Below are positions 19,831-29,164 of a DNA stretch of 64,000 nt, one piece after another (position 1 is the first letter of the stretch; each line of letters opens with the position of its first letter). A model generated the notes under the pieces. That model searched no databases, was not told where the DNA came from, and saw only the letters and a list, made by a program, of their open reading frames with translations. Made by a program: the position numbers and the translations under genes. Source of the stretch: Micromonospora musae (lineage in GTDB: Bacteria > Actinomycetota > Actinomycetes > Mycobacteriales > Micromonosporaceae); assembly GCF_003626635.1 (NCBI RefSeq), contig NZ_RAZT01000011.1, positions 1 to 64,000 of the forward strand, given 5' to 3'.

Positions 19831-21317
19831 GGCCTGATCACCTCCGTGGGGGCACCGTGCAGCTGCTCCGGCGGGCCGCCCGACGGTCGCGCGGTCCCGC
19901 CCCCGCCGGTCACCGGCCGGTGCGCACCGTCGGAGACCCGGAGCAGCACCGCGATGAGCAGCCAGTTCGCCATCAACGACGAGCCACCGGCGGAGAGGAA
20001 CGGGGTGGTCTGGCCGGTCAGCGGAATGAGCTTGCTGATCCCGCCCACGATCACGAAGACCTGCAGCCCGAGGGTGAACGCCAAGCCGCCGGCGACCAGC
20101 TTGCCGAACGAGTCACGGACCGCCAGCGCGGCGCGCAGGCCGCGCTCCACGATCAGCAGGTAGATGACCAGCAGCGCGGAGAGGCCGAAGAGGCCGATCT
20201 CCTCGCCGAGTCCGGCGAAGATGAAGTCGTTCTGCACCTCGGGTAGCAGGCCCGGCTGGCCACCGCCCGGCCCGGCGCCGAAGAGCCCGCCGGTGCCGAG
20301 CGCGAGCAACCCCTGCACCAGCTGGTAGCCGTCGTTGTGCGGATCGGCGAACGGGTCCAGCCAGATCTCCGCCCGCAGGTAGAAGTTGGCGAACGGCCCG
20401 CCCACGAGATCACCGAGGATGTACGCGAGGTAGGCGCCGCCGAAGAAGAGCACCAGGCCGATGATCAGCCAACTGACCCGCTCGGTGGCGATGTAGAGCG
20501 TCACCACGAACATGCCGAAGTAGAGCAGTGAGGTGCCGAGGTCCTTCTCGAAGACCAGGACCAGGAGGCTGATCAGCCAGACCACCACCACCGGGCCGAG
20601 GTCACGCCCGCGCGGGAAGTCGATGCCGAGGAATCGTCGGCTCGCCAGCGAGAGCACCTCGCGCTTGCGCACCAGGTAGTAGGCGAAGAAGACCAGCAGC
20701 GCCAGCTTGGCGAACTCGCCGGGCTGGATGGAGAAGGTGTCGCCGAACTTGATCCACAGCTTGGCGCCGTTGATCTCGGAGAACCGGCTGGGCAGCACCG
20801 CCGGGATCATCACCAGCACGATGCCGGCCAGCCCCAGGGTGTACGCGTAGCGGGAGACCGACCGGTGGTCGCGCAGGATGACGAGCAGCCCGGCCGCGAG
20901 GATCACCGAGACAAGGGTCCAGGCGAGCTGGCGGCCGCCCGTGCCGGCGAAGACGGCGAGGCCCTCCCGCTCGGCGGGAACGGCGTCACTCAGGTCGAGC
21001 CGGCGCAGGAAGCCCACGCCCAGCCCGTTGAGCAGCGCCACCGCCGGCAGCAGGGCCGGGTCGGCGAACGGGGCGAGGAACCGGATGACCAGGTGGAGGC
21101 CGAGGAACACGGCACCGAGCGCGGCAGCCGGGATCCAGAAGTCCGGGGTGACCGTGTCGAGCATGGTCGCCTCGACGGTCGCCCCGTACGCGGCTACCAG
21201 CACCATGGCCAGCAGCAGCAGGGAGAGCTCGGCGTTGCGCCGGGACCGGGCCAGGCGTACGCCGGGCTGCTCGCCCGTGGTGGCGGGCGAGGCTGCCGGT
21301 GTGGCCGCTGCGGTCAC
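19827..21317 (-). CDS. rodA: RodA/FtsW/SpoVE-family peptidoglycan glycosyltransferase
   Basis: This 496-residue SEDS protein has about 12 transmembrane helices. The conserved extracellular loop region includes NGAKLWIKFGDTFSIQPGEFAKLALLVFFAYYL, and the later signatures QVFVIVGG and PLTGQTTPFLSAGGSS are SEDS hallmarks. It polymerises lipid II and pairs with the class B PBP encoded next (pbpA, GTGA overlap). The start is a GTG at 21317, 28 bp after pstP. The gene sits in the conserved pstP-rodA-pbpA order. Confidence 0.95.
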   Translation of the reverse strand: MTAAATPAASPATTGEQPGVRLARSRRNAELSLLLLAMVLVAAYGATVEATMLDTVTPDFWIPAAALGAVFLGLHLVIRFLAPFADPALLPAVALLNGLGVGFLRRLDLSDAVPAEREGLAVFAGTGGRQLAWTLVSVILAAGLLVILRDHRSVSRYAYTLGLAGIVLVMIPAVLPSRFSEINGAKLWIKFGDTFSIQPGEFAKLALLVFFAYYLVRKREVLSLASRRFLGIDFPRGRDLGPVVVVWLISLLVLVFEKDLGTSLLYFGMFVVTLYIATERVSWLIIGLVLFFGGAYLAYILGDLVGGPFANFYLRAEIWLDPFADPHNDGYQLVQGLLALGTGGLFGAGPGGGQPGLLPEVQNDFIFAGLGEEIGLFGLSALLVIYLLIVERGLRAALAVRDSFGKLVAGGLAFTLGLQVFVIVGGISKLIPLTGQTTPFLSAGGSSLMANWLLIAVLLRVSDGAHRPVTGGGGTARPSGGPPEQLHGAPTEVIRP

Positions 21318-21345
21318 GGAAGGGTCCTCGGGGTCGGGCCGACGC

Positions 21346-22851
21346 TCACTCGGGCGACCGGCAGCCGGCCGGGTCGAGCGCCGGCGGAGCCGAGTCGGAG
21401 GGTGGCGCGTCGGGCGTGCTGGTCGGCTCGGTGCCGACCACGCTGCCGCTCGGGCTGGGGCTGTTCGAGACCTGGCCGACGCGGCTGCTGGCCGTCGGCG
21501 CGCCGACGGCGGCGCTGCCGCTCGGCGTGGGCGTCGTCGCGACGGTGCTCGGCGACGGACTCGACGAGGTCGACGGGGTCGACGGGGTCGACGGGGTCGA
21601 CGAGGCGACCGGCGTGGACGGGCTCGGGCAGACCGGCTTGAGGTTCGGGTTGGTCGGGTCCTCGCTGGTCAGCTCGGCCAGCCGACGCTCGGCGTCCGGC
21701 TCGCTCTTGGCGGGGATGCCCTGCTTGACCTGCTCCTGTGCGGCCAGGGTCAGGTCGTCGAGCTGTGCGGGGCTGGTGGAGTGCACGGTGGAGAGATCCA
21801 GGCCGGCGATCTGGCCCTGGATCCCACGGAAGACTGCGACCTGGCCCTCCTCCGTGGCCCCGACGTAGTACTGCTGCTGGGTGTAGCTCCAGCCGGCGAA
21901 GAGGCCACCGCCGAGGATCACCAGCAGGGCGATCCCCATTGCGGCCGCGCGTACCGGCCGGTGCCGGCGCCGCTCGGGCTCGTCCTCGTCGGGAGTCGGC
22001 TCCTCGGGCGCCGGTGAGCGCGGCGCCGAGAGCGCCGAAGCCCGGGCGGCCGGGGTGGAGATGTCCGCCGAGGTCGCCATGCCCCGATCCCGGGCGGCGG
22101 CGCCGCCCACGATCGGTGTCGCCTCGACGATGTCCTGGTCGGTCGCGTCAGCGATGATCACCGTGATGTTGTCCGGGCCACCACCGCGGAGCGCGAGCTG
22201 GACGAGCCGCTCGACGCACTGCTGCGGGTCGGTGTACTCACGCATGGTCTCGCCGATGGTGTCCGCGCTGACCACACCGGAGAGCCCGTCGCTGCAGATC
22301 AGGTAGCGGTCACCGGGAAGCACCTGGCGCACTGAGTATTCCGGGTCGATGTCCCGGCCGTCGAGCGCACGGGTCAGCAGCGACCGCTGCGGGTGGCTGC
22401 TCGCCTCCTCGGCGCTGATCCGGCCCTCGTCGACGAGCATCTGGACGTAGGTGTCGTCCTTGGTGATCTGCGCGAACTCGCCGTTGCGCAGCAGGTACGC
22501 ACGGGAGTCGCCGATGTGCACCATGCCGAGCTTGCTGCCGGAGAAGAGCGTCGCGGTGAGTGTGGTGCCCATCCCCTCCAGTTGGGGATTGGCGTCCACG
22601 GTGTCGCGGAGTTGTTGGTTGGCGGTGCCGACGGCTGATCGCAGCGCGTCGACGAGAGCGTCCCCGGGGACGTCCTCGTCGAGCGGCGCCATGGCACCGA
22701 TGACGATGTTGCTGGCGACGTCACCGGCGGCCATGCCGCCCATGCCGTCGGCAACGGCGAGTAGCCGCGGTCCGGCGTAGACGGAATCCTGGTTGCCGTC
22801 TCGGATCAGACCGCGGTCGCTGTGGGCCGCGTAGCGCAGGGTCAGAGTCAT
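21346..22851 (-). CDS. pstP: PP2C-family Ser/Thr phosphatase PstP
   Basis: The protein has 501 residues. The catalytic PP2C domain (about 1-240) shows the metal-binding motifs RDGNQDSVY, VADGMGGMAAG, GDSRAYLLRNG, CSDGLSG and GGGPDNITVI. A cytoplasmic linker, one transmembrane helix (about 302-325), an extracellular domain of about 90 residues, and a Ser/Thr/Pro-rich tail with a 9-bp tandem repeat follow. It dephosphorylates PknA/PknB and their targets. The ATG overlaps the fhaB stop as ATGA. The long STP-rich tail is longer than the part needed for function and varies readily among relatives. Confidence 0.95.
   Translation of the reverse strand: MTLTLRYAAHSDRGLIRDGNQDSVYAGPRLLAVADGMGGMAAGDVASNIVIGAMAPLDEDVPGDALVDALRSAVGTANQQLRDTVDANPQLEGMGTTLTATLFSGSKLGMVHIGDSRAYLLRNGEFAQITKDDTYVQMLVDEGRISAEEASSHPQRSLLTRALDGRDIDPEYSVRQVLPGDRYLICSDGLSGVVSADTIGETMREYTDPQQCVERLVQLALRGGGPDNITVIIADATDQDIVEATPIVGGAAARDRGMATSADISTPAARASALSAPRSPAPEEPTPDEDEPERRRHRPVRAAAMGIALLVILGGGLFAGWSYTQQQYYVGATEEGQVAVFRGIQGQIAGLDLSTVHSTSPAQLDDLTLAAQEQVKQGIPAKSEPDAERRLAELTSEDPTNPNLKPVCPSPSTPVASSTPSTPSTPSTSSSPSPSTVATTPTPSGSAAVGAPTASSRVGQVSNSPSPSGSVVGTEPTSTPDAPPSDSAPPALDPAGCRSPE
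21569..21604 (-). repeat. 9-bp tandem repeat inside pstP
   Basis: Four consecutive near-identical GTCGACGGG units (plus-strand reading) encode the S-T-P repeats in the extracellular tail of PstP. Such units can vary in number by slippage. Confidence 0.7.
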
Positions 22852-23333
22852 GGCCGTAATTCGAGGGAAGTGCGGCCGATCCGGATCGGCACGCCGAGGG
22901 GGACGGGGGTCGGTCCGGTGACCTTAGCGCGATCCAGATAGGTGCCGTTAGTCGAACCGAGGTCCTCTACGAACCACTGCCCGTCACGTGGCACGAGTCG
23001 GGCGTGTCGCGCCGACGCGTAGTCGTCGGTGATGACGAGGGTGGAGTCCTCCGCACGACCGATGGTGATCTGCGCCTCACCGAGCGTGATTCGAGTGCCG
23101 GCCAGCTGACCGGCGGTCACCACCAGCTGGTGCGCTGCCCGACCCCGCTTCACCTTGGCCGGCTTCGCCGCCTGACCCGCCACGGCGCCCAACGTCCGGG
23201 GCGCGGCGACCAGCCGGCCCGAGCGGGCACCCGCGAAGAGGTCGCGGCGGATGACGCCGACCACCGTGAAGACGAAGATCCACAGCAGGATCAGGAACCC
23301 GAACCGGGCGACGGTGATGACGAGTTCCGGCAA
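22848..23333 (-). CDS. fhaB: FHA-domain membrane protein FhaB (FipA)
   Basis: The protein has 161 residues. An N-terminal transmembrane helix (about 7-28, ARFGFLILLWIFVFTVVGVI) is followed by a basic linker and an FHA domain (about 80-155) with ITIGRAEDSTLVI, YASARHARLV and DLGSTNGTYLD, the phosphothreonine-binding loops. FhaB binds phosphorylated FtsZ/FtsQ partners or kinases in mycobacteria. The start is a TTG at 23333, the only initiator that keeps the conserved MPEL start of the family, 6 bp after fhaA. Confidence 0.93.
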   Translation of the reverse strand: MPELVITVARFGFLILLWIFVFTVVGVIRRDLFAGARSGRLVAAPRTLGAVAGQAAKPAKVKRGRAAHQLVVTAGQLAGTRITLGEAQITIGRAEDSTLVITDDYASARHARLVPRDGQWFVEDLGSTNGTYLDRAKVTGPTPVPLGVPIRIGRTSLELRP

Positions 23334-23339
23334 CGCTGA

Positions 23340-24101
23340 TCAGCCGTCCACGCGGAAGGTCAGTGTGGTGGTGCCGAGCTGGATCATGTCCCCGGGGTTG
23401 AGGGCGACGGCCGAGACCCGCTGACCGTTGACCATCGTGCCGTTGGTCGAGCCGAGGTCGGTCAGCACCACCTGACCACCGTCGAAGTCGAGGCGGGCGT
23501 GCCGCCGGGAGATCCCGACGTCCGGCAGCCGGAGGTTGGCCTGGTCACCACGGCCGATGACCGTGGAGCCCATCTGCAACGGGTAGGTGCGACCGTCGCC
23601 GGAGACCAGGCGTACGTTGCGCCCGCCGCCGTGCCCGGGCGGAGGCCCGTAGCCGCCACCCTGGTCGTACGCGGGATAGGCGGGCGGGCCGGCGTCGTAG
23701 CCGGGGCCCGGGGCCGGGGCCACGTCGCCGCCGGTGTAGACCTCGGCGGTGACCCGGAACATCCCGGTGTCCAGCCCGTCGCCGCGCTCGATCTCGACGA
23801 TCACGTCGCCGTAGACCGTCCAGGCCTGCTCGCCGATGAACTCCGCCTGCGACTGGGCCAGCTCCTGGGCCAGCGCGGCAGCGTAGGGCGCCAGCCGACT
23901 GTGGTCGTACGGCGAGAGATCGATCACGTAGCGGTTGGGCACGAGGGTGCGCCCACCGGCCAGGATGGCCTTGTGCGCCTCAGCCTCCCGCTGCATGGCG
24001 TTGAGGATCTCCACGGGGTGGACCACCCCTTTGAAGACCTTGGCGAAGGCCCCTTCGACCAGGCCTTCCAGACGCTTCTCGAAGCGTTGCAGCACGCTCA
24101 C
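23340..24101 (-). CDS. fhaA: FHA-domain protein FhaA
   Basis: The protein has 253 residues from the GTG at 24101, which has GAGGAGG ahead; an upstream ATG would place this site inside the gene. The N-terminal domain (about 1-125) is the DUF3662-type module (VLQRFEKRLEGLVEGAFAKVFKG, then PNRYVIDLSPYD). A Tyr/Gly/Pro-rich linker and a C-terminal FHA domain follow (STVIGRGDQANLRL, GISRRHARLDF, DLGSTNGTMVNG). In mycobacteria FhaA binds phosphorylated MviN/MurJ pseudokinase and links PknB to lipid II supply. It is the first gene of the seven-gene operon and so marks its promoter at about 24,110-24,330. Confidence 0.94.
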   Translation of the reverse strand: MSVLQRFEKRLEGLVEGAFAKVFKGVVHPVEILNAMQREAEAHKAILAGGRTLVPNRYVIDLSPYDHSRLAPYAAALAQELAQSQAEFIGEQAWTVYGDVIVEIERGDGLDTGMFRVTAEVYTGGDVAPAPGPGYDAGPPAYPAYDQGGGYGPPPGHGGGRNVRLVSGDGRTYPLQMGSTVIGRGDQANLRLPDVGISRRHARLDFDGGQVVLTDLGSTNGTMVNGQRVSAVALNPGDMIQLGTTTLTFRVDG

Positions 24102-24335
24102 CGGCTCCTCCTCGGGTCCCGAGGACATGATGGTATCCGGCCGGCGCGCGCGCAGCTCACACGCCGCTCGGCCGCCTGCTCCCGGCCCGTTCGGATGGGC
24201 CGCTCCTACCGTGCTACTCTTTCGTCCGCCACGAACGGTAACCGGTCGTGGCGATGACCGGAACAGCGTAATATGTGCCGGGCCCCGCCGCTGGCGGCGA
24301 GGTCGGGTCGGGTTACAGTTATCCGGTCGTGCCAC

Positions 24336-24421
24336 GGGGAAGTGGCGGAATGGCAGACGCGCACGGTTCAGGTCCGTGTGCCCGAAAGGGCGTGGGGGTT
24401 CAACTCCCCCCTTCCCCACCA
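24336..24421 (+). tRNA. tRNA-Leu (anticodon CAG)
   Basis: The gene begins GGGGAAGTGGCGGAATGG and ends CTTCCCCACCA with encoded CCA. The anticodon stem CACGG/CCGTG holds loop TTCAGGT (anticodon CAG). A long variable arm (GTGCCCGAAAGGGCGT), typical of a class II tRNA, precedes the T arm GGGGGTTCAACTCCCCC. A TACAGT element about 20 bp upstream could be its -10. Confidence 0.96.
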
Positions 24422-24427
24422 CCACAC

Positions 24428-24454
24428 GAGGGCTCCGCGGGTCGCGGGGCCCTC
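24428..24454 (+). terminator. Hairpin terminator after tRNA-Leu
   Basis: GAGGGCTCCGCG and CGCGGGGCCCTC pair (one bulge) just downstream of the tRNA CCA end. Confidence 0.6.
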
Positions 24455-24530
24455 GCGGCATATCGGGGCATGTCGAGCATCACGCTATGCTCCGAATGGT
24501 TTTCTGCCTCCGATGGACCAGGAGTGGCGT

Positions 24531-25604
24531 GTGAGTGTCGCGTTGGTGACCGGGTCGGGCGGTCTGATCGGCTCCGAGGCGGTCCGGCACTTCGCCGGTC
24601 TCGGTCTCGACGTGGTCGGTATCGACAACGACATGCGGCAGCAGTTCTTCGGGTCGGAGGCGTCGACCGCGTGGAACGTCAAGCGGCTGACCCAGGAGCT
24701 GGGGTCGGCGTACACACATCACTCGATCGACATCCGCGACCGGGACGCGCTGGCGAAGCTCTTCCAGTGGTACGGCGCGGAGATCGCCGTGGTGATCCAC
24801 ACGGCCGCGCAGCCCTCGCACGACTGGGCGGTCCGTGACCCCTACACCGACTTCGACGTCAACGCCGGCGGCACGCTGAACGTTCTCCAGAACGTCCGCG
24901 AGCACTGCATCGAGGCGCCGGTCATCCACTGCTCGACCAACAAGGTCTACGGCGACCGGCCCAACAGCCTGCCCTTCGTGGAGCTGGAGACCCGCTGGGA
25001 GATCGAGCCCGGGCACCCGTACGAGCAGGGCATCCGGGAGGACATGTCGATCGACTCCTCCCTGCACTCGATCTTCGGCGCCTCGAAGGTCGCCGCGGAC
25101 GTGATGGTGCAGGAGTACGGCCGCTACTTCGACATGCGTACGGCGTGTTTCCGCGGCGGCACGCTGACCGGCCCGGCCCACTCCGCCACCGAGCTGCACG
25201 GCTTCCTCGGCTACGTCATGCGGGCCAACATGGAGCGCCGGACGTACCGGATCTACGGCTACCAGGGTAAGCAGGTCCGGGACGCCATCCACAGCTCGGA
25301 CGTGGTCGGGGCGTTCGAGGCGTTCTTCCGTAACCCCCGCTCGGCGGCGGTCTACAACCTGGGCGGCGGGCGGCACTCCAACACCTCCATGCGGGAGGCG
25401 TTCGCCGAGGCCGAGCGGATCACCGGCCGGGAGATGGTCTCGGAGTACGTCGAGGCCAACCGGGTCGGCGACCACAAGTGGTGGATCGGCTCGAACGAGG
25501 CGTTCCAGGCCGACTATCCCGAATGGAAGCAGGTCTACGACGTACCGATGATCATGCGGGAGATCTACGAGGCCAACGTGGACAAGTGGGTGCCCTCGGC
25601 ATGA
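24531..25604 (+). CDS. NAD-dependent nucleotide-sugar epimerase/dehydratase (extended SDR)
   Basis: The protein has 357 residues. The start is GTG 24531 with AGGAG eight bases upstream; an ATG at 24513 would place that site inside the gene. The Rossmann motif [11 protein letters not shown] lies at residues 7-17, followed by [15 protein letters not shown] and [11 protein letters not shown], a layout like CDP-tyvelose/paratose 2-epimerases. At the YxxxK position the codons give FGASK (about residue 185), so the usual catalytic Tyr is Phe. The ATGA overlap with the following glycosyltransferase indicates joint production of an activated sugar for an envelope glycan. The substrate is unknown. Confidence 0.87.
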   Translation: MSVALVTGSGGLIGSEAVRHFAGLGLDVVGIDNDMRQQFFGSEASTAWNVKRLTQELGSAYTHHSIDIRDRDALAKLFQWYGAEIAVVIHTAAQPSHDWAVRDPYTDFDVNAGGTLNVLQNVREHCIEAPVIHCSTNKVYGDRPNSLPFVELETRWEIEPGHPYEQGIREDMSIDSSLHSIFGASKVAADVMVQEYGRYFDMRTACFRGGTLTGPAHSATELHGFLGYVMRANMERRTYRIYGYQGKQVRDAIHSSDVVGAFEAFFRNPRSAAVYNLGGGRHSNTSMREAFAEAERITGREMVSEYVEANRVGDHKWWIGSNEAFQADYPEWKQVYDVPMIMREIYEANVDKWVPSA

Positions 25605-26407
25605 CCGTGCAGCGCAAGCAGAACGTGCTCGGCGTCCTGGTCGACGCCACCGACTACGCCGAGGCGACCGAGCAGGTCGTCGCGGCCGCCCAGGAACGCC
25701 GCCCGCTGGCGCTGACCGCGCTGGCCGTGCACGGCGTGATGACGGGCGTGCTCGACCGGGCCCACAACGCCCGGCTCAACTCCTTCGACGTCGTCACCCC
25801 GGACGGCCAGCCGGTGCGCTGGGCGCTCAACCTGCTGCACCACGCAGGCCTCCGGGACCGGGTGTACGGCCCGACGTTGACCCTGCACGTGCTCTCCCGG
25901 TTCGCCGACGAGGGTCTGCCGGTCTACCTGTACGGCTCGACCGAGGAGACGCTGTCCCGGCTGATCCCGGCGTTGGAGCGGATGTTCCCGGCGCTCAAGA
26001 TCGCCGGTGTGGAGCCGTCCAAGTTCCGGGCCGTGCAGCCGGGCGAGGACGTCGAGATCGCGGACCGGATCCGGGCCAGTGGCGCCCGGCTCGTCCTGGT
26101 CGGGCTCGGCTGTCCCCGGCAGGAGGTCTTCACGTACGCCATGCGGCCGCTGCTCGACATGCCGCTCATGGCGGTCGGGGCCGCCTTCGACTACCACGCC
26201 GGGCTGTTGCGCAAGCCCCCGCCGTGGATGCAGCGGGCCGGTCTGGAGTGGCTCTGGCGTCTGGGCCTGGAGCCCAAGCGGCTCTGGCGCCGGTACGTGA
26301 TCCTCAACCCGGCGTTCCTGAGCCGGCTCTTCGCGCAGAAGCTCGGGCTGTGGAAGGCGGCGCCGCCGGCACCGGCCGCGGAACGCCCCGCCGGCTTCGC
26401 GGTCTGA
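25601..26407 (+). CDS. WecG/TagA/CpsF-family glycosyltransferase
   Basis: The protein has 268 residues. GT26 signatures are [50 protein letters not shown] and [11 protein letters not shown], followed by the [21 protein letters not shown] tail. This family transfers N-acetylmannosamine(uronic acid)-type sugars onto a polyprenyl-linked acceptor at the cytoplasmic face, in wall teichoic acid or polysaccharide assembly. The start overlaps the epimerase stop (ATGA), so the two form an operon of their own, closed by a strong hairpin. Confidence 0.92.
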   Translation: MTVQRKQNVLGVLVDATDYAEATEQVVAAAQERRPLALTALAVHGVMTGVLDRAHNARLNSFDVVTPDGQPVRWALNLLHHAGLRDRVYGPTLTLHVLSRFADEGLPVYLYGSTEETLSRLIPALERMFPALKIAGVEPSKFRAVQPGEDVEIADRIRASGARLVLVGLGCPRQEVFTYAMRPLLDMPLMAVGAAFDYHAGLLRKPPPWMQRAGLEWLWRLGLEPKRLWRRYVILNPAFLSRLFAQKLGLWKAAPPAPAAERPAGFAV

Positions 26408-26430
26408 CCGCACTCGTCGACGACACGTGT

Positions 26431-26462
26431 GAGGACCCCTCCCCGACCGGGGAGGGGTCCTC
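26431..26462. terminator. Bidirectional hairpin terminator
   Basis: GAGGACCCCTCCCC and GGGGAGGGGTCCTC form a perfect 14-bp stem with loop GACC, between the convergent glycosyltransferase and subtilisin genes. Confidence 0.85.
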
Positions 26463-26474
26463 CGTCGCCACTGG

Positions 26475-28349
26475 TCAGAGGGTCAGCGACCAGGTGTTGA
26501 TATAGCCGGTGTCGCCCGAGTAGACGTCCCGCACCCGCAGCTGCCAGGTGCCGTTCGCCGCCTCGCTGGAGAGGTTGACGGTGTAGGTCGTGTTCACGTT
26601 GTCGACGCCGTCGAAGAAGCTGCTGTTCTTCAGCCGGTACGACGAGCCGTCCGGGGCGACCAGGTCGATCACCAGGTCACCGCGGAAGGTGTGCACGATG
26701 TTGACCGGAACCTGCGAGCTCGCCGAGGCGTTGCGGCCGCATCCGGAGATCACGATCGAGCTGGCCACCGTGGCACCGGTGTCCGGGATCGCGACGTCGG
26801 TGCCGTTCGTGCCCGAGCAGCCGCCGCCCGTACCGGTCACGGTCAGCGTGTAGGTGGCCGTACGGGTCGCCGACGCACCGGTACCGGTGATGGTGATCGG
26901 ATAGCTTCCGGCCGGCGTGCCGGCCGAGGTGGCGATGGTGAGGGTCGAGGAGCCGCCCGAGGTCACCGTCGACGGGCTGAACGAGGCGGTCGCGCCGCTC
27001 GGCAGGCCACTGGCGGAGAGGCTGACCGACTGGGCGGAGCCGTTCGTGGTGGCCGTACCGACGGTCGCCGTGACCGAGCCGCCCGGCGCGGTGGAGCCGG
27101 AGGTCGGCGACACCGAGACCGAGAAGTCGTTGGTGGGCGGCGGGGTGGACCCGTTCACGACGTAGAGCAGCCGGTTCGGGGTGCCGGTGCCGAGGTTGGT
27201 CAGCACGTTCGGGGTCGAGTTGTTGACCAGGTTGTCGCGGACCTGCTGCGGGGTCAGCCCCGGCGTCGCGGAGAGCACGAGCGCCGCGACGCCGGCGACG
27301 TGCGGCGAGGCCATCGATGTGCCGCTGATCGTGTTCGTCGCGGTGTTGCTGGTGTACCAGGCGGAGGTGATGTTCACGCCCGGGGCCAGGATGTCGACGC
27401 AGGTGCCGAAGTTGGAGAAGCTGGCGGCCGCGTCGTTGTTCTGGGTAGCGCCGACGGTGATCGCGGGTCCGACCCGGGCCGGCGAGTAGTTGCAGGCGTT
27501 CTGCCGGTTGCCGAAGATGTCGCCGTTGCCGGCGGCGACCGCGTACGTGATGCCCGAGTTGATCGAGTTGGTGACGGCCGTGTCGATCGAGCTGTTGGCC
27601 GAGCCGCCGAGGCTCATGTTCGCCACCGCCGGCTTGACGGCGTTCGCGGTCACCCAGTCGATGCCGGCCACGACCTGGGCGTTGGTGCCGCTGCCCTGGC
27701 AGTTGAGCACCCGGACGCCGACGAGCTGGACGCCCTTGGCCACACCGTAGGCGGAGCCGCCGACAGTCCCCGCGACGTGCGTGCCGTGACCGTTGCAGTC
27801 GTCGGCCGCGCCGCCGTCGATCGCGTCGAAGCCGGAGACGGCCCGACCGCCGAAGTCGTTGTGCGTGAACCGGATGCCGGTGTCGATGATGTAGGCGCGG
27901 ACGTTGGACGCCGTGTTCGGGTAGGTGTAGGAGCTGTTCAGGGGCAGGTTCCGCTGGTCGATCCGGTCCAGGCCCCAGGACGGCGGGTTGGGCTGGGTGT
28001 CGGCGATCGAAACGGTGTGGTTCTGCTCGACGTACGCCACGGCGGGGTCGGCCGCGATCCGTGCGGCGGTCTTCTCGTCGACCCGCGCCTCGAATCCGCG
28101 CAGCGCGGCTTCGTAGGTGCGGGCGACGGATCCGCCGTGCCGCCCGGTCAGGCGGTGGGCGTTGTCGCTGACGGAGTCCCGGCCGACCGCGGTGTCCTTG
28201 AAGACGACGATGTAGCTGTCGGCCACGGCGGTGGCCCCGCCCGCCGCTCGGATGGTGCCGGTCGGTTCGGCGGCCAGTGCGGGCGTGGCGGCGGCCAGCA
28301 TGCTGAGCGTGGCCACCCCGACGAGTACGGACCTGTGGGCAAGACCCAT
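26475..28349 (-). CDS. Secreted subtilisin-like serine protease (S8) with inhibitor propeptide and C-terminal P-domain
   Basis: The protein has 624 residues. It has a signal peptide (1-27, ATPALAAEP) and an I9-type propeptide (about 40-115, SYIVVFKD...VAYVEQNHTV). The catalytic domain (about 120-390) has Asp in YIIDTGI, His in NGHGTHVAGT, oxyanion Asn in AAGNGD and Ser in SGTSMASPHVAG. An Ig-like repeat follows (about 405-500), then a proprotein-convertase P-domain (about 510-624) with HTFRGDLVIDLVAPDGSSYRL. It is an extracellular protease that matures by removing its own propeptide. It lies divergent from a small membrane protein and alone on its strand. Confidence 0.95.
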   Translation of the reverse strand: MGLAHRSVLVGVATLSMLAAATPALAAEPTGTIRAAGGATAVADSYIVVFKDTAVGRDSVSDNAHRLTGRHGGSVARTYEAALRGFEARVDEKTAARIAADPAVAYVEQNHTVSIADTQPNPPSWGLDRIDQRNLPLNSSYTYPNTASNVRAYIIDTGIRFTHNDFGGRAVSGFDAIDGGAADDCNGHGTHVAGTVGGSAYGVAKGVQLVGVRVLNCQGSGTNAQVVAGIDWVTANAVKPAVANMSLGGSANSSIDTAVTNSINSGITYAVAAGNGDIFGNRQNACNYSPARVGPAITVGATQNNDAAASFSNFGTCVDILAPGVNITSAWYTSNTATNTISGTSMASPHVAGVAALVLSATPGLTPQQVRDNLVNNSTPNVLTNLGTGTPNRLLYVVNGSTPPPTNDFSVSVSPTSGSTAPGGSVTATVGTATTNGSAQSVSLSASGLPSGATASFSPSTVTSGGSSTLTIATSAGTPAGSYPITITGTGASATRTATYTLTVTGTGGGCSGTNGTDVAIPDTGATVASSIVISGCGRNASASSQVPVNIVHTFRGDLVIDLVAPDGSSYRLKNSSFFDGVDNVNTTYTVNLSSEAANGTWQLRVRDVYSGDTGYINTWSLTL

Positions 28350-28564
28350 CTCTCTACCTCCCTCCGACTGGCAGCCGTCCGAAACGGGTACCCGATCGGA
28401 TCGACGACTGCCGATCTAGCCGAGAGTAGAGCGAGGGGGTGCGTCATTGAAACATGTCGAATCTTTCATAACGCGTGAAGGATGACCCCTACGGGAGCAC
28501 GTCCGGGGCCAACGGGGGCGCTGCCCGGATTCGCCGAGCGGGCGGACGGGCAAGGCTGTTCGGC

Positions 28565-29164
28565 ATGGATAGTCATCTCGTCGTGCTGCTGCCGGTCGCC
28601 GCGGTCTGGCTGGCCGCCGGCCTCCTCGCGGACGGACTACCCCGGCTGGAGCGCGCCTGCTCGATCCGTCGGCGCAGCGGATGGCTGCTCGGCCTGGTCG
28701 TGAGCGGGCTCGCGCTGACCTCGGCCGTGCTGGTGGCCGGGCTGCTCAGCGGTGGGGACGCGCCGGCCGACCGGGCCGCCGCGGCCCTCGACGTGGCCGC
28801 CGTACCCGCCCTGGTCGTCGCCGTCTGCACCGTCCGCCGGGTGCGCCGGCTCTGGGCCGGAGCGGGCGCCTTCGCCACTGCCCCGGACACGCCGGCGCCG
28901 TACGGTCTGCGCGCCGCGGCAGCGCATCCGTTGATGGGCCTGCCCCTGCAGGTGACCGCTCTGCTGGCGGTGGCCGAGATGATCGCGGCGAGCGGCGGTG
29001 ACCAACTCACCGAACCGGGGGTCACCGGACCGGCGATCACCGCCGGTGCGCTCGGGATCCTCGCCGTCGGAATCCGGCACGCGCTGCGGCACAACCGGCT
29101 CAGCGAGCGGGCCCGGGTGCCGGCGCCGGCCTCATCGGGGGCGGCCCGCCCCCTGCATGTATAG
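28565..29164 (+). CDS. Predicted membrane protein of unknown function
   Basis: The protein has 199 residues with about five transmembrane helices: residues 4-22, 37-60, 68-88, about 117-135 and 147-167. The linkers are Arg-rich (RRVRRLWAG). The start is the ATG at 28565, which begins with a hydrophobic helix; the 30 extra codons upstream are Gly/Arg-rich and lie next to the protease promoter. No family motif is recognised. Its last 33 bases overlap the end of the minus-strand gene at 29132-29518. Confidence 0.65.
   Translation: MDSHLVVLLPVAAVWLAAGLLADGLPRLERACSIRRRSGWLLGLVVSGLALTSAVLVAGLLSGGDAPADRAAAALDVAAVPALVVAVCTVRRVRRLWAGAGAFATAPDTPAPYGLRAAAAHPLMGLPLQVTALLAVAEMIAASGGDQLTEPGVTGPAITAGALGILAVGIRHALRHNRLSERARVPAPASSGAARPLHV

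Noticed and set aside
26475-28349. Possible second protease or toxin function of the P-domain protein
   Set aside because: Catalytic triad, propeptide and P-domain fit an ordinary secreted subtilisin; no toxin or immunity gene lies beside it.
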